Positions 18,106 through 28,011 of a stretch of 64,000 bases of DNA are shown here, in pieces. Numbering within the stretch: position 1 is the first letter of the stretch; every line of letters starts with the position of its first letter. The notes beneath the pieces are model-generated. The model was not told the origin of the DNA. It did not search any database and was given only the letters and a program-made list of their open reading frames with translations. The position numbers were made by a program, and so were the translations under genes. The DNA comes from Edwardsiella hoshinae NBRC 105699 = ATCC 33379 (GTDB taxonomy: Bacteria; Pseudomonadota; Gammaproteobacteria; Enterobacterales; Enterobacteriaceae), in NCBI RefSeq assembly GCF_000474215.1, contig NZ_BAUC01000016.1, forward strand, positions 1 through 64,000. The letters are read 5' to 3'.

Positions 18106-18882
18106 GTGTTTTCCGATGCCCAACAGCACGATATTAATCTGCTTGCCCGTTTCCTCGCCTGTGATGAGTTTGCCGGCCAGCGACCGCCGCCGGCCAGCGC
18201 CGATCTGCTGATCTTGCTGGGCAATGCCCTGTTAGCGACCGCCCGTGCCAGCTTCGCCGCTGTGCGTGCCGGTGTGGCGCCGCAGCTGCTGATCGCCGGG
18301 GGGATTGGTCATTCGACCCCGCTGCTGTATCAGGCGTTGGCGGCCGATCCCGTCACTGCGGGGTTCGCGAGCGCGGGGCGAGCGGAGGCCGAGCTGTTGG
18401 CCGCGTTGGCGCGGCAAGAGGCCGGGCTCGATGTGCAGCGCATCTGGCTAGAGACAGCGTCGACCAACTGCGGTGAGAACGCGCGTTTCAGCCGTGCGTT
18501 ATTGCAGGCGCAGGGGGAAAGACCCACGCGCATCCTGTTGGTACAGGACCCGCTGATGCAACGCCGAACCTTGGCGACCTTTCAACGTGTCTGGCAAGAT
18601 CAGCCGGAGGTCAGTTTTGCCAGTTGGCCAACCTTTGTTCCACAGCTGGTGTGGCGTGCAGGGCAATGGTGTATCGACGGTGCGCCGGGCGCACTGTGGT
18701 CGCTGCCGCGCTTCATGTCGTTGCTGTTGGGTGAGATCCCGCGTCTGCGTGACGATGCGCAGGGATACGGGCCGCGTGGGCGCGACTTCATCGCCCATGT
18801 CTCACTGCCGGATGAAGTAGAGGCGGCGTTTCAGCGGCTGGCGGCGACGCTGGGGGCGCGTTACGGCTTTCGTCCGGCGTGA
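18106..18882 (+). CDS. ydcF: YdcF-family (DUF218, SanA/ElyC-like) protein
   Basis: A DUF218-domain protein close to E. coli YdcF (266 aa). E. coli YdcF binds S-adenosylmethionine in vitro but its role is unknown. Shared segments are ISGGIGHST-like IAGGIGHSTPLLYQ, the TNCGENARFS motif, VQDPLMQRRTLATF and the C-terminal RLRDDAQGYGPRGRDFI. I prefer the GTG at 18106 (258 aa) since GGAGG lies 5 nt upstream; an ATG at 18094 and a TTG at 18070 are in frame but lack sites. It lies between the fimbrial operon and modA, a position it does not have in E. coli. Confidence 0.88.
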   Translation: MFSDAQQHDINLLARFLACDEFAGQRPPPASADLLILLGNALLATARASFAAVRAGVAPQLLIAGGIGHSTPLLYQALAADPVTAGFASAGRAEAELLAALARQEAGLDVQRIWLETASTNCGENARFSRALLQAQGERPTRILLVQDPLMQRRTLATFQRVWQDQPEVSFASWPTFVPQLVWRAGQWCIDGAPGALWSLPRFMSLLLGEIPRLRDDAQGYGPRGRDFIAHVSLPDEVEAAFQRLAATLGARYGFRPA

Positions 18883-18940
18883 AGGTAAATGCTAACGGCG
18901 TCATAGTTATGATTTTTTTCAGTGTCATTGCATGGATTCT

Positions 18941-18964
18941 CGCCATATAATCCAATACATAACG
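18941..18964. promoter_or_regulatory. ModE operator of modABC
   Basis: CGCCATATA - ATCCAA - TACATAACG is an inverted repeat of the CGNTATATA-type half-site with a 6-bp spacer, 29 bp upstream of modA. It fits the known ModE operator layout. Confidence 0.7.
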
Positions 18965-18992
18965 ATATCATGGTAAGTAACGGGGAGAGGCG

Positions 18993-19760
18993 ATGAAAGC
19001 GTGGAATAAGTTGATGGCGGGAGCTGTACTGGCTGCCGGGATGTGTCAGGGGGCGCAGGCGGCCGAGAAGGTCACGGTATTCGCCGCCGCGTCGTTGACC
19101 AATGCGTTGCAGGAGATCGCCGCACAGTATCAACAAGGTAAGGATGTTCGCATCGTGACCTCGTTTGCCTCCTCGTCGACGCTGGCTCGCCAGATCGATC
19201 AAGGGGCTCCGGCTGATCTGTTCATCTCCGCCGATCAGAAGTGGATGGATTATGCCATCGATAAGCAGGCGATGGTCGCTAATACCCGTTACACCCTGCT
19301 GGGTAATCAGTTGGTGCTGGTCGCGCCGGCCGATAGCAAGCTGGGTCAGGTCACCATCGACGCACAGACCCCGTGGAAGACGCTGTTGGACGGTGGCCGT
19401 TTAGCCGTCGGCGATCCGGATCACGTGCCGGCGGGGATCTACGCCAAAGAGTCGTTGCAGAAGTTGGGAGCCTGGCAGACGCTGGCGCCGTTGATGGCGC
19501 GGGCTAACGACGTGCGCGCCGCCTTGGTACTGGTAGAGCGTGGCGAAACGCCGTTGGGGATCGTGTACGGCTCTGATGCCGTGGCCAGTAAGAAAGTGAA
19601 GGTGGTCGGGGTGTTCCCGGCCGACAGCCACAAACCAGTGGAATACCCGATGGCGATCGTCAAGGGTAAGCAGTCGCCGGCGGTCGATGCCTTCTATGAC
19701 TACCTGAAGGGGCCACAAGCGGCGACTATTTTTACCCGTTACGGCTTTACCCCGCGTTAA
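18993..19760 (+). CDS. modA: molybdate ABC transporter, periplasmic binding protein
   Basis: Captures molybdate (or tungstate) in the periplasm for ModBC. The 255-aa protein has a signal peptide ending in CQGAQAAE. The oxyanion-binding segments are typical of ModA: FAAASLTNALQEI, FASSSTLARQID, GAPADLFISAD and VGDPDHVPAG with the C-terminal GIVYGSDAV. It is the first gene of modABC, with GGAGAGG before the ATG and a ModE operator just upstream. Confidence 0.97.
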   Translation: MKAWNKLMAGAVLAAGMCQGAQAAEKVTVFAAASLTNALQEIAAQYQQGKDVRIVTSFASSSTLARQIDQGAPADLFISADQKWMDYAIDKQAMVANTRYTLLGNQLVLVAPADSKLGQVTIDAQTPWKTLLDGGRLAVGDPDHVPAGIYAKESLQKLGAWQTLAPLMARANDVRAALVLVERGETPLGIVYGSDAVASKKVKVVGVFPADSHKPVEYPMAIVKGKQSPAVDAFYDYLKGPQAATIFTRYGFTPR

Positions 19761-19763
19761 TCC

Positions 19764-20462
19764 GTGAGTATGTTCCTCAGTCCTTATGAATGGGAAGCCG
19801 TGGTGCTCAGCCTACAGGTGGCGGGTACTGCGGTGTTCTTCAGTCTGCCGTTCGGTATTCTCACCGCCTGGGTGTTGGTCCGTTACCGTTTCCCAGGCAA
19901 GGCCTTGCTGGATAGCGTGATCCATCTGCCGCTGGTGCTGCCGCCGGTGGTGATCGGCTACCTGTTGTTGCTGGCGATGGGGCGTAAAGGGGTGATCGGT
20001 GCCTGGTTGTATCACTGGTTCGGTTTCAGTTTCAGTTTCAGTTGGCATGGCGCCGCGCTGGCCTCGGCGGTGGTGGCTTTCCCGTTGATGGTACGCGCGA
20101 TCCGTCTGGCCCTGTCCGCCGTCGATCCGCGCCTGGCATTGGCAGCGCGTACCTTGGGAGCCACGCCACTGCGGGTGTTCTTTACCATCACCCTGCCGCT
20201 GTCGTTCCCCGGTATCTTGGCCGGGACGGTGTTGGCTTTCGCTCGCTCATTGGGCGAGTTCGGGGCTACCATCACCTTCGTCTCCAACATTCCTGGCGAG
20301 ACGCGCACCATTCCGCTGGCGATGTATACCCTGATCGAAACGCCGGGGGCGGAATTAGAGGCTGCGCGCCTCTGCGCCATCGCCATCGCCTTGTCGCTGT
20401 TGTCCCTGTTACTCTCGGAGTGGCTGGCGCGTTGGAGCCAGAAACGGCTGGGGGGGGCTTGA
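19764..20462 (+). CDS. modB: molybdate ABC transporter, permease
   Basis: The 232-aa inner-membrane channel of the molybdate importer, with five or six hydrophobic segments. The EAA loop for contact with ModC reads [21 protein letters not shown], and [20 protein letters not shown]-type sequence follows, almost the same as E. coli ModB. The GTG at 19764 lies 3 nt after modA; an ATG two codons on is possible. Three TTCAGT hexamers (20025-20042) encode FSFSFS without changing the length. Confidence 0.97.
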   Translation: MSMFLSPYEWEAVVLSLQVAGTAVFFSLPFGILTAWVLVRYRFPGKALLDSVIHLPLVLPPVVIGYLLLLAMGRKGVIGAWLYHWFGFSFSFSWHGAALASAVVAFPLMVRAIRLALSAVDPRLALAARTLGATPLRVFFTITLPLSFPGILAGTVLAFARSLGEFGATITFVSNIPGETRTIPLAMYTLIETPGAELEAARLCAIAIALSLLSLLLSEWLARWSQKRLGGA

Positions 20463-20463
20463 G

Positions 20464-21522
20464 ATGCTGCATGTCGATGTTTGCCAACGTTTAGGCGATC
20501 TGGATCTGCGGGTCAATGCCGATCTGCCGGGAGAGGGGATCTGCGCCATTTTCGGGCTTTCTGGCGCGGGGAAGACGTCGCTGATCAATGCCATCGGTGG
20601 GCTGACGCGCCCACAGCAGGGACGCATTGTGCTCAATGGCCGCACATTGGTGGATTGTGAGCGTGCTATTTATCTGCCGCCAGAGCAGCGGCGCATCGGC
20701 TATGTGTTTCAGGATGCACGCCTGTTTCCCCACTACCGGGTGCGCGGCAACCTCACCTACGGCATGGCGGAGACGATGCGTGATCAGTTCGATGATATCG
20801 TCGAGTTACTGGGGATCTCGGCCTTGTTGAATCGTTTCCCCCGTACCTTGTCCGGCGGTGAGCGCCAGCGGGTGGCCATCGGGCGCGCGCTGCTGACCGC
20901 CCCCGAGTTGCTGCTGATGGACGAGCCATTGGCCTCCCTCGATCTGCCGCGCAAGCGTGAGCTGCTGCCTTATCTGGAGCGCTTGGCGCGCGATGTCCGT
21001 ATTCCTATCCTGTACGTCAGCCATAGCATGGAAGAGATCCTGCGTCTGGCGCACCACGTACTGCTGCTGGATCACGGCCAGATGCGCGCCTTTGGTCGTC
21101 TGGAGGAGGTGTGGGCCAGTAGCGCCTTGCGTCCCTGGCTGCAAAAGGAGGAGCCGAGCAGCGTACTGAATGTGCGTCTCGCTCACCATCACCCACACTA
21201 TGCTATGAGCGCGTTAGCCCTCGGCGATCAGTGCCTGTGGGTGGCGCGTCAGGCGGGCGAGCCGGGGACGCGTCTACGGTTGCGTATCGCGGCGGCGGAT
21301 GTGTCGCTGGTGCGAGAGGTGCCACGTGCCAGCAGCATTCGCAATATCTTGGCGGTCAGGGTGGTTGAACTGGTGGAAGTCGACGGGCAGATCGACGTCA
21401 AGCTGGCGTTAGCCGATGAGACGCTGTGGGCGCGCATCACGCCTTGGGCCCGCGATGATCTGGGGCTGGCACCCGGCCAGCACTTGTATGCCCAGATCAA
21501 AAGCGTCTCGATCAATCAGTAG
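20464..21522 (+). CDS. modC: molybdate ABC transporter, ATP-binding protein
   Basis: The 352-aa ATPase that drives ModAB, the same length as E. coli ModC. It has the Walker A motif GLSGAGKTS near residue 31, the signature [15 protein letters not shown], Walker B LLLMDEP and the switch His in [10 protein letters not shown]-terminal TOBE domain that can bind molybdate begins around residue 290. It starts 1 nt after the modB stop. Confidence 0.98.
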   Translation: MLHVDVCQRLGDLDLRVNADLPGEGICAIFGLSGAGKTSLINAIGGLTRPQQGRIVLNGRTLVDCERAIYLPPEQRRIGYVFQDARLFPHYRVRGNLTYGMAETMRDQFDDIVELLGISALLNRFPRTLSGGERQRVAIGRALLTAPELLLMDEPLASLDLPRKRELLPYLERLARDVRIPILYVSHSMEEILRLAHHVLLLDHGQMRAFGRLEEVWASSALRPWLQKEEPSSVLNVRLAHHHPHYAMSALALGDQCLWVARQAGEPGTRLRLRIAAADVSLVREVPRASSIRNILAVRVVELVEVDGQIDVKLALADETLWARITPWARDDLGLAPGQHLYAQIKSVSINQ

Positions 21523-21526
21523 TATC

Positions 21527-21549
21527 ATGCCGCGACGCTAGCGCGGCGT
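21527..21549. terminator. hairpin between convergent modC and ybhA
   Basis: ATGCCGCG and CGCGGCGT pair (one G-T) around a 7-nt loop, directly after the modC stop. No T-run follows, so Rho-independent function is uncertain. Confidence 0.4.
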
Positions 21550-21558
21550 GTCTCCCCC

Positions 21559-22377
21559 TTACAGAATGTGGCGGCGCAGGAAGTCGGCGATGGCCGGCGT
21601 TTCATTGCTGCCAATGGTTTCTGCGGCGCAGGCCTTGACTTCATCGGCGCTGTTGCCCATGGCAACGCCCAGGCCGACTGCCTTCAACATACTGATATCA
21701 TTGAAATTATCGCCAAATGCAATCACTTGCTCCATGGCGATGCCGCGTGTGGCGGCATACTCTGCCAGACGCCGTCCCTTGCTGTTGCCCGTCTGCACCA
21801 CATCGACCTGATCATGCCATGACCACTCGCAAGTCAGGCCAAGATCCCGCTCAATGCCAGCGGCAAATTCTGCCAGACGCCCCAGATCTTCATCTGACGT
21901 GGCAAACTTCCAGATGGCGCTGGCCTGTCCGGCCGCGCTATGCAGATCATCGACCTGTTGCAGTATCGGGCGTTGCTCATCCGGCAGGGAGGCTGCCCAG
22001 GTGTGAGAGCGCATGACATGGCCGGTCGGCCGCTGATAGAGCATGGCGTTATCGACGTACATGAGCCCGTGGATCTGTTGCTGCTGTAAGCGATCCAGAA
22101 CGGCTATGCTCTGATCATGGCGCAGGGGATCGGCCGCCAGTACCTGCCCGGCCGGGTAGTCATACAGGTAAGTTCCGTTGCAGCAGATGACCGGCGTATC
22201 GAGTTGGAGGGCGCGATAAAACGGATGGATGGCGACATGATGGCGGCCGGTGACGATCATCACCTCCAGGCCGGCGGCGCGCGCCTCGGCCAGCGCGGCC
22301 AGCGACTCCGCGAGGATCTGTTTGCGTGCATTGAGTAGGGTGCCGTCGAGATCGAGGGCGATCAGGCGATAGTGCAT
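21559..22377 (-). CDS. ybhA: HAD-family phosphatase YbhA (pyridoxal phosphatase)
   Basis: A Cof-type HAD hydrolase of 272 aa, the same length as E. coli YbhA, which dephosphorylates pyridoxal phosphate and some sugar phosphates. The catalytic loop is ALDLDGTLLN (nucleophile and acid/base Asp), followed by IVTGRHHVAIHPFY, CCNGTYLYDY and GDNFNDISML, all matching the E. coli protein closely. It is convergent with modC, the E. coli arrangement. Confidence 0.95.
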   Translation of the reverse strand: MHYRLIALDLDGTLLNARKQILAESLAALAEARAAGLEVMIVTGRHHVAIHPFYRALQLDTPVICCNGTYLYDYPAGQVLAADPLRHDQSIAVLDRLQQQQIHGLMYVDNAMLYQRPTGHVMRSHTWAASLPDEQRPILQQVDDLHSAAGQASAIWKFATSDEDLGRLAEFAAGIERDLGLTCEWSWHDQVDVVQTGNSKGRRLAEYAATRGIAMEQVIAFGDNFNDISMLKAVGLGVAMGNSADEVKACAAETIGSNETPAIADFLRRHIL

Positions 22378-22450
22378 GAGCGATACCTTAAGACGAGGGA
22401 TTCTGCGCTAAATGGTACACCGGATGCTCGCCGGACGACACACCCACGAC

Positions 22451-24211
22451 TCAATAGCCCATCGCCGCGCCGGCGGGTCGCCTGGCGTCGCTGGCCGCGT
22501 ACAGGTAACCGGGACGCATCGCCCCGGAGAGCGCGGCGTCGTTGCCGGAGCTGGCCGCCGATGGGCTGGGCGAGGGTGACAAGGGGGCGCTGACGATGAT
22601 TTCCGCCGCTCCCCAAGGGGTCTGCTCCTGTAAGGTATAGCCCTGCGCCCTCAGCAGCGCCTGGGTATCGGGCGAGATCCCGCGTTGTTCGATATACAGG
22701 CGATCCGGCACCCCTTGATAATGGATCCGCGCGGCATCGACGGCCTCTTGAGGCGCCATGCCATGGTCGATGAGATTCAGCGCGTTTTGCAAGAGGATGC
22801 TGATGATGCGTGAACCGCCCGGCGAACCGAGCGCCATCACGATCCGGCCCTGCTGTAAAACCAGGGTCGGTGCCATCGAGGAGAGCGGTCGTTTCCCCGG
22901 CGCGATGGCATTTTTCTCGCCCTGTACCAACCCGTACAAGTTGGCGCTGCCCAACTGGGTGGTGAAATCGTCCATCTCATTATTGAGAAAGAAACCGCCA
23001 GGGGCCATGACCAGCGCGCCGAAGCGCCCGTTTAATGTATAGGTGGTCGCGACGGCATTCCCCTGCTTATCGATCACCGAATAGTGGGTCGTCTCGGGTT
23101 TTTCCCGGTTGTTCTGTGGCGTGGCGGGCGGCCTGGCGGCATGGCTGGCGATCCGCCGGCGGATGTCGGCGGCATACGCCTTACTGAGCAGGCGCGTCAG
23201 CGGAATAGCGACGAAGTCGGGGTCCCCCAATAGGGTATTGCGATCTTGATAGGCATAACGCATCGCTTCGGCCATCCAGCGGATGCTTTGGGCGGAGTTA
23301 ACCCCCGCCTGGGCGATATCGTACCCCTCTAGAATATTGAGCAGGAGGCACAGCGTAATGCCGCCCGAGCTGGGCGGAGGCGCGGAAAGGAACTGATAGC
23401 CTCGGTAGTCGCAGGCGACGGGCGAACTTTCGCTGATGTGGTAGTCGGCAAAGTCCTGCGGCGTGATGATCCCGCCGTTGCGCCGTATAGCCTGGCTGGT
23501 GGTCTGGGGTAATGTGCCGCGATAAAAGGCGGCGCTACCTTGGCGGGCGACGGCCTGTAGCGTCGCCGCCAGCTCTGGTTGCGTCAGGCGGTCGCCGGGT
23601 TGCAACGGACTGCCGTCTGGACGGAAAAAGCGTTGGCGTGCCAGGGGATCGGCGTACAGTTGCTCTCGCTTGCTATCGATGATGTCGGTGTCGCCGCGCG
23701 TCAGTATAAATCCGTGCTGGGCAAGGCGAATGGCCGGCGCCATCACCTGCTGGCGGCTGAGGGTGCCATAGCGTTGTAGCGCATGATCCAACCCGGCGAC
23801 GGTGCCGGGAACGGCGACGGCAAGTGGGCCGTACAGGCTACTGTCTGGGCGTAATATCCCCTGGTCGTCGAGATACATATCGGCGCTGGCCGCGGCCGGG
23901 GCTCGTTCACGAAAGTTGATAAATGTGTTTTTGCCATCGGTCAGGTGCAGGGTCATAAAGCCGCCGCCGCCGATATTGCCGCAGCAGGGATTCACCACCG
24001 CCAGCGCATACCCCGTCGCGACGGCGGCATCCACGGCGTTGCCCCCCGCTTGGAGGATCTGTACCCCCACCGCGGAGGCTAAGTGCTGTTCACTGACCAC
24101 GGCGCCCTGGCGCGCCTCGACGGCGGGCAGGGTCGCCGCGGGTAACAGGCAGGGGAAGATGAGCGTTAACAGCGCCATGAGAACGGCGCTCAGTGGGGGA
24201 AATCGGTTCAT
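22451..24211 (-). CDS. ggt: gamma-glutamyltransferase
   Basis: A periplasmic enzyme that hydrolyses or transfers the gamma-glutamyl group of glutathione and glutamine. It is made as a 586-aa proenzyme and cuts itself. A signal peptide (FPPLSAVLMALLTLIFPCLLPAAT) is followed by GGNAVDAAVATGYALAVVNP. The self-cleavage site is TTHYSVID, with the catalytic Thr starting the small subunit, and GSPGGSRII lies downstream. The ATG at 24211 has GGAGAG upstream. It lies between ybhA and bioA, where E. coli K-12 has other genes; GGT is a virulence factor in some gut pathogens. Confidence 0.95.
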   Translation of the reverse strand: MNRFPPLSAVLMALLTLIFPCLLPAATLPAVEARQGAVVSEQHLASAVGVQILQAGGNAVDAAVATGYALAVVNPCCGNIGGGGFMTLHLTDGKNTFINFRERAPAAASADMYLDDQGILRPDSSLYGPLAVAVPGTVAGLDHALQRYGTLSRQQVMAPAIRLAQHGFILTRGDTDIIDSKREQLYADPLARQRFFRPDGSPLQPGDRLTQPELAATLQAVARQGSAAFYRGTLPQTTSQAIRRNGGIITPQDFADYHISESSPVACDYRGYQFLSAPPPSSGGITLCLLLNILEGYDIAQAGVNSAQSIRWMAEAMRYAYQDRNTLLGDPDFVAIPLTRLLSKAYAADIRRRIASHAARPPATPQNNREKPETTHYSVIDKQGNAVATTYTLNGRFGALVMAPGGFFLNNEMDDFTTQLGSANLYGLVQGEKNAIAPGKRPLSSMAPTLVLQQGRIVMALGSPGGSRIISILLQNALNLIDHGMAPQEAVDAARIHYQGVPDRLYIEQRGISPDTQALLRAQGYTLQEQTPWGAAEIIVSAPLSPSPSPSAASSGNDAALSGAMRPGYLYAASDARRPAGAAMGY

Positions 24212-24318
24212 TGTGGCTCTCCATGCGCAATGCCCCGTTGACGGGGACAGGAACCCAACGCGCCGTGACGGCGGCGCTGGGTTTACCATTGCTTACGGGG
24301 GAAGCTGGCGCAACCGAT

Positions 24319-25608
24319 TTAGGGCAAAAAGTGAGCGTCATGCTCGAGTGCCGCACCGATTGTCTCTGTCAGCCGCGTTAGCTGTGTGGCGCTGATCGGG
24401 TAGGGCGGCATCAGGTAGATCAGATGGCCGAAGGGACGGATCCAGACGCCTTGTGCGACGAAGAAGGCTTGCAGGGCGGCCATATTGACCGGCTGATGCG
24501 TCTCCACCACGCCGATAGCGCCGAGCACCCGAGCCTGGCGTACACGGGGGTGCGCATTGAGCGGCAGTAGCTCCGCACGCAGCTGAGACGCGATGGCGGC
24601 GACCTGACCACGCCAGTGCCCCTGCTCGATCAGCTCCAGACTGGCCACCGCCGCGGCGCAGGCCAGCGGGTTGCCCATAAAGGTAGGGCCATGCATAAAG
24701 CAGCCCGCCTCCCCCTCGCTGATGGTGTCGGCAACGGCGCGGGTAGTCAGGGTGGCGGAGAGGGTCAGGTAGCCGCCAGTCAATGCCTTACCGAGACAGA
24801 GAATATCGGGAGTGATGGCGGCGTGGTCGCAGGCGAATAACGCCCCGCTGCGGCCAAAGCCGGTGGCGATCTCATCGGCGATCAGCAATACCCCGTGGCG
24901 GCTACAGGCTTGACGCACGCGTTGCAGGTAACGCGGATGGTAGAAACGCATGCCGCCGGCACCCTGTACCAGGGGTTCGAGGATCACGGCGGCGATCTCG
25001 GTGTGGTGCGCCGCCAGCAGACGGGCGAAGGGGACAAAGTCTGCCTCATCCCACGCGTCGTCGAAGGCGCATTGCGGTGCCGGGGCGAACAGGTGTTGCG
25101 GCAGGTAACCGTGATACAGGCTATGCATCGAGTTATCCGGATCACACACCGCCATAGCACCGAAGGTATCGCCATGGTAGCCGTGACGCAAGGTGAGGAA
25201 GCGCTGACGCGGTTCGCCGCGTGCCTGCCAGTATTGCAACGCCATCTTCAACGCCACTTCCACGGCGACAGAGCCGGAATCGGCGAGAAACACGCACTCC
25301 AATGCCGCCGGTGTCAACGCCACCAGCTTTTGGCACAGCGCCACCGCCGCCGGGTGGGTGATGCCGCCGAACATGACGTGCGCCATCTGTGTCAGCTGGC
25401 GGCTCAGCGCTTGATTCAGGTGCGGATGATTATAGCCGTGGATGGCGGCCCACCAGGAGGACATGCCGTCCACCAACCGGCGGCCGTCCGCCAGCTGTAG
25501 TTCGCAGCCGCTGGCCGCAACGATGGGGTAGACCGGTAACGGCCGGCTCATCGAGGTGTAGGGGTGCCAGATATGGCGGCGATCGAAGTCGAGTGCGCTG
25601 AAATCCAT
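24319..25608 (-). CDS. bioA: adenosylmethionine-8-amino-7-oxononanoate aminotransferase
   Basis: A PLP-dependent aminotransferase that makes 7,8-diaminopelargonate in biotin synthesis, with S-adenosylmethionine as amino donor. The 429-aa protein has WHPYTSM at the N-terminus, SGSVAVEVALKMA, RHGYHGDTFGAM, LIADEIATGFGRSG and the PLP lysine in CLGKALTGGY. It is divergent from bioBFCD with two BirA-type operators in the 188-bp gap. Confidence 0.98.
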   Translation of the reverse strand: MDFSALDFDRRHIWHPYTSMSRPLPVYPIVAASGCELQLADGRRLVDGMSSWWAAIHGYNHPHLNQALSRQLTQMAHVMFGGITHPAAVALCQKLVALTPAALECVFLADSGSVAVEVALKMALQYWQARGEPRQRFLTLRHGYHGDTFGAMAVCDPDNSMHSLYHGYLPQHLFAPAPQCAFDDAWDEADFVPFARLLAAHHTEIAAVILEPLVQGAGGMRFYHPRYLQRVRQACSRHGVLLIADEIATGFGRSGALFACDHAAITPDILCLGKALTGGYLTLSATLTTRAVADTISEGEAGCFMHGPTFMGNPLACAAAVASLELIEQGHWRGQVAAIASQLRAELLPLNAHPRVRQARVLGAIGVVETHQPVNMAALQAFFVAQGVWIRPFGHLIYLMPPYPISATQLTRLTETIGAALEHDAHFLP

Positions 25609-25616
25609 GGCTTATT

Positions 25617-25650
25617 TGGTCAACCTTACATTTATGGTTAAGGTTGACAT
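25617..25650. promoter_or_regulatory. BirA operator proximal to bioA
   Basis: TGGTCAACC - 16 bp - GGTTGACAT, an inverted repeat of the TTGTNAACC half-site seen in biotin repressor operators. It starts 8 bp upstream of the bioA start codon. Confidence 0.7.
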
Positions 25651-25715
25651 TGTAACGCTTTATGCCGCCGGCGTCATGCCGTGTGCCGTAATCGCGCCCG
25701 CGTATCGCGCCGATA

Positions 25716-25749
25716 TTGTCAACCTTTTGGCATTAAGTATGGTTGACAC
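25716..25749. promoter_or_regulatory. BirA operator proximal to bioB
   Basis: TTGTCAACC - 16 bp - GGTTGACAC, the same half-sites and spacing as the site near bioA. It lies 62 bp upstream of the bioB GTG. E. coli has one shared operator in this gap; here there are two. Confidence 0.75.
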
Positions 25750-25811
25750 GTTATTTTCCCGCCTTACACTGAGCCGACGATTTACCGACTCATTCGATGG
25801 GAGAAGCCACC

Positions 25812-26858
25812 GTGGCAGAGATACCGCATTCCGGGCGCTGGACCTTGGCGCAGGCGCAGGCGCTGTTTGAATATCCCCTGTTAGAGCTGTTGTTTCAGGC
25901 CCAGCAGGTTCACCGCCAACATTTTGACCCGCGTCAGGTGCAGGTGAGCACCCTGCTGTCTATCAAGACCGGCGCTTGCCCGGAAGACTGCAAATATTGT
26001 CCGCAGAGCGCGCGTTACAAGACGGGGCTAGAGGCCGAGCGGCTGATGGAGGTGGAGCAGGTGTTGGCTTCGGCGCGTCAGGCTCGCGCCGCCGGTTCGA
26101 CCCGTTTCTGCATGGGGGCGGCGTGGAAGAATCCCCATGAGCGCGATATGCCCTACCTGGAGCAGATGGTGCGCGGTGTTAAGGCGTTGGGCATGGAGGC
26201 GTGCATGACGCTGGGGGCGTTAAGCGATAGTCAGGCACAGCGCCTGGCGCAGGCGGGCTTGGACTACTACAACCATAACCTGGACACCTCGCCGGAATAC
26301 TACGCCAATATCATTACCACCCGTCGTTACCAAGATCGCCTGGATACCCTAGAGCGCGTGCGCGCGGCGGGGATCAAGGTATGTTCCGGCGGGATCGTCG
26401 GGCTGGGTGAGTCCGAGCGCGATCGTGCCGCCTTGCTCGTGGAGTTGGCCAACCTACCGACGCCGCCGGAGAGCGTACCGATCAACATGTTGGTGAAAGT
26501 GGCGGGAACGCCACTGGCGGATAATCCTGACGTCGAGCCGTTCGACTTCATTCGCACCATCGCCGCGGCGCGCATCATGATGCCGACCTCGTATGTGCGA
26601 CTCTCTGCCGGGCGTGAGCAGATGAACGAGCAGACCCAGGCGCTGTGTTTTATGGCCGGGGCTAACGCGATCTTCTATGGCTGCCGGCTGCTGACTACCC
26701 CTAATCCGGCGGAGGATCGCGATCGGCAGTTGTTCCGTAAACTGGGGTTAAATCCACAGCAGACTCAGGTGGCTTACGGCGACCAACAGCAACAGCAACA
26801 CTTGACCGAACAGGTGTTGCATGCCGATAGCGACCTGTTCTACAACGCGGCGCGCTGA
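25812..26858 (+). CDS. bioB: biotin synthase
   Basis: A radical-SAM enzyme that inserts sulfur into dethiobiotin. The 348-aa protein has the CPEDCKYC cluster motif (CxxxCxxC) binding the SAM [4Fe-4S] cluster, plus the conserved residues around the [2Fe-2S] cluster ([25 protein letters not shown]). I favour the GTG at 25812 because GGGAG sits 8 nt upstream; an in-frame ATG at 25797 has no site. It is the first gene of bioBFCD. Confidence 0.97.
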   Translation: MAEIPHSGRWTLAQAQALFEYPLLELLFQAQQVHRQHFDPRQVQVSTLLSIKTGACPEDCKYCPQSARYKTGLEAERLMEVEQVLASARQARAAGSTRFCMGAAWKNPHERDMPYLEQMVRGVKALGMEACMTLGALSDSQAQRLAQAGLDYYNHNLDTSPEYYANIITTRRYQDRLDTLERVRAAGIKVCSGGIVGLGESERDRAALLVELANLPTPPESVPINMLVKVAGTPLADNPDVEPFDFIRTIAAARIMMPTSYVRLSAGREQMNEQTQALCFMAGANAIFYGCRLLTTPNPAEDRDRQLFRKLGLNPQQTQVAYGDQQQQQHLTEQVLHADSDLFYNAAR

Positions 26859-26859
26859 T

Positions 26860-28011
26860 ATGGGCTGGCAGACACGGCTTGCACAGGCTTTGGCGGCGCG
26901 CCAAGCTGCCGACGCCTACCGGCGACGTACGGTACGCGAGGCGCCCGGGGGACGAGAGATCGTCATCGACGGGCGGCGTTATCTCAACTTTGCGGCTAAC
27001 GACTACTTGGGACTGAGTCAGCACCCGGCACCGATCGCCGCCTGGCAACAGGGGTTGGCGCGTTATGGCAGTGGCGCCGGCGGCTCCGGCCATGTTACCG
27101 GTCATACCACGGCCCATGCGGCGTTGGAGGCCGCGTTGGCCGACTGGCTCGGTTACCCGCGTGCGTTGCTGTTTATCTCCGGCTTCGCCGCCAACCAGGC
27201 GCTGATCCTGGCGTTGATGCAGCGTCAGGATCGGGTGCTGGCGGATAAACTGAGCCATGCTTCGCTGATGGAGGCGGCGATGTTGGCGCCGAGTCAGTTG
27301 CGTCGTTTCCAACATAATCACCCCGCGTCGTTGGCGCGACTGTTGGCCGCACCGCATGACGGTGAGAGCCTGGTGGTAACCGAAGGGATCTTCAGTATGG
27401 ATGGCGATAGCGCGCCATTAGCCGCGCTACGCACCCTGTGTGATCGCCATGCGGCCTGGCTGATGGTGGACGATGCCCACGGGGTGGGGGTCTGTGGTCG
27501 CGAGGGGCGCGGCAGTTGCGATGCCCAAGGGGTTCGCCCCGATCTGCTGATCGTCACCTTCGGCAAGGCCTTCGGCATCAGTGGGGCGGCGCTGCTGTGC
27601 AGCGAATCGTTGGCGGAGTATCTGTTGCAGTTTGCTCGTCACCTGATCTATAGCACCAGCATGCCGCCGGCCCAAGCCTGTGCCTTGCTGAGCGCCCTCC
27701 AGGTGGTGCGCCAGGCCGACGAGGAGCGGGCGCGTCTGGCGCGCCATGTGGCGCGCTTCCGCCAGGCCTTGGCGGGGGGACGTTGGCGCTTGGCAGACTC
27801 GCCTAGCGCGATTCAACCGCTGATCGTCGGCGAGAATCAGGCGGCGTTGGATTTGGCGCAACGCTTGCGCGCGCGCGGGCTATGGGTGGGGGCCATGCGT
27901 CCGCCAACCGTGCCGCCGGGCAGTGCCCGTTTGCGCATCACCCTGAGCGCGGCGCACCAGACGCAAGATATCGAACGATTGCTGGAGGCGCTCGATGACG
28001 CTGGCGCATGA
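26860..28011 (+). CDS. bioF: 8-amino-7-oxononanoate synthase
   Basis: A PLP enzyme of the alpha-oxoamine synthase family that joins pimeloyl-ACP and alanine. The protein is 383 aa (E. coli 384). It shows [42 protein letters not shown] and the PLP lysine in [10 protein letters not shown]. The ATG is 1 nt after the bioB stop, and the reading frame upstream of 26860 lies in bioB. Confidence 0.98.
   Translation: MGWQTRLAQALAARQAADAYRRRTVREAPGGREIVIDGRRYLNFAANDYLGLSQHPAPIAAWQQGLARYGSGAGGSGHVTGHTTAHAALEAALADWLGYPRALLFISGFAANQALILALMQRQDRVLADKLSHASLMEAAMLAPSQLRRFQHNHPASLARLLAAPHDGESLVVTEGIFSMDGDSAPLAALRTLCDRHAAWLMVDDAHGVGVCGREGRGSCDAQGVRPDLLIVTFGKAFGISGAALLCSESLAEYLLQFARHLIYSTSMPPAQACALLSALQVVRQADEERARLARHVARFRQALAGGRWRLADSPSAIQPLIVGENQAALDLAQRLRARGLWVGAMRPPTVPPGSARLRITLSAAHQTQDIERLLEALDDAGA

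Noticed and set aside
20025-20042. Three TTCAGT hexamers inside modB
   Set aside because: They encode FSFSFS at a position where E. coli ModB has a segment of the same length, so there is no expansion.
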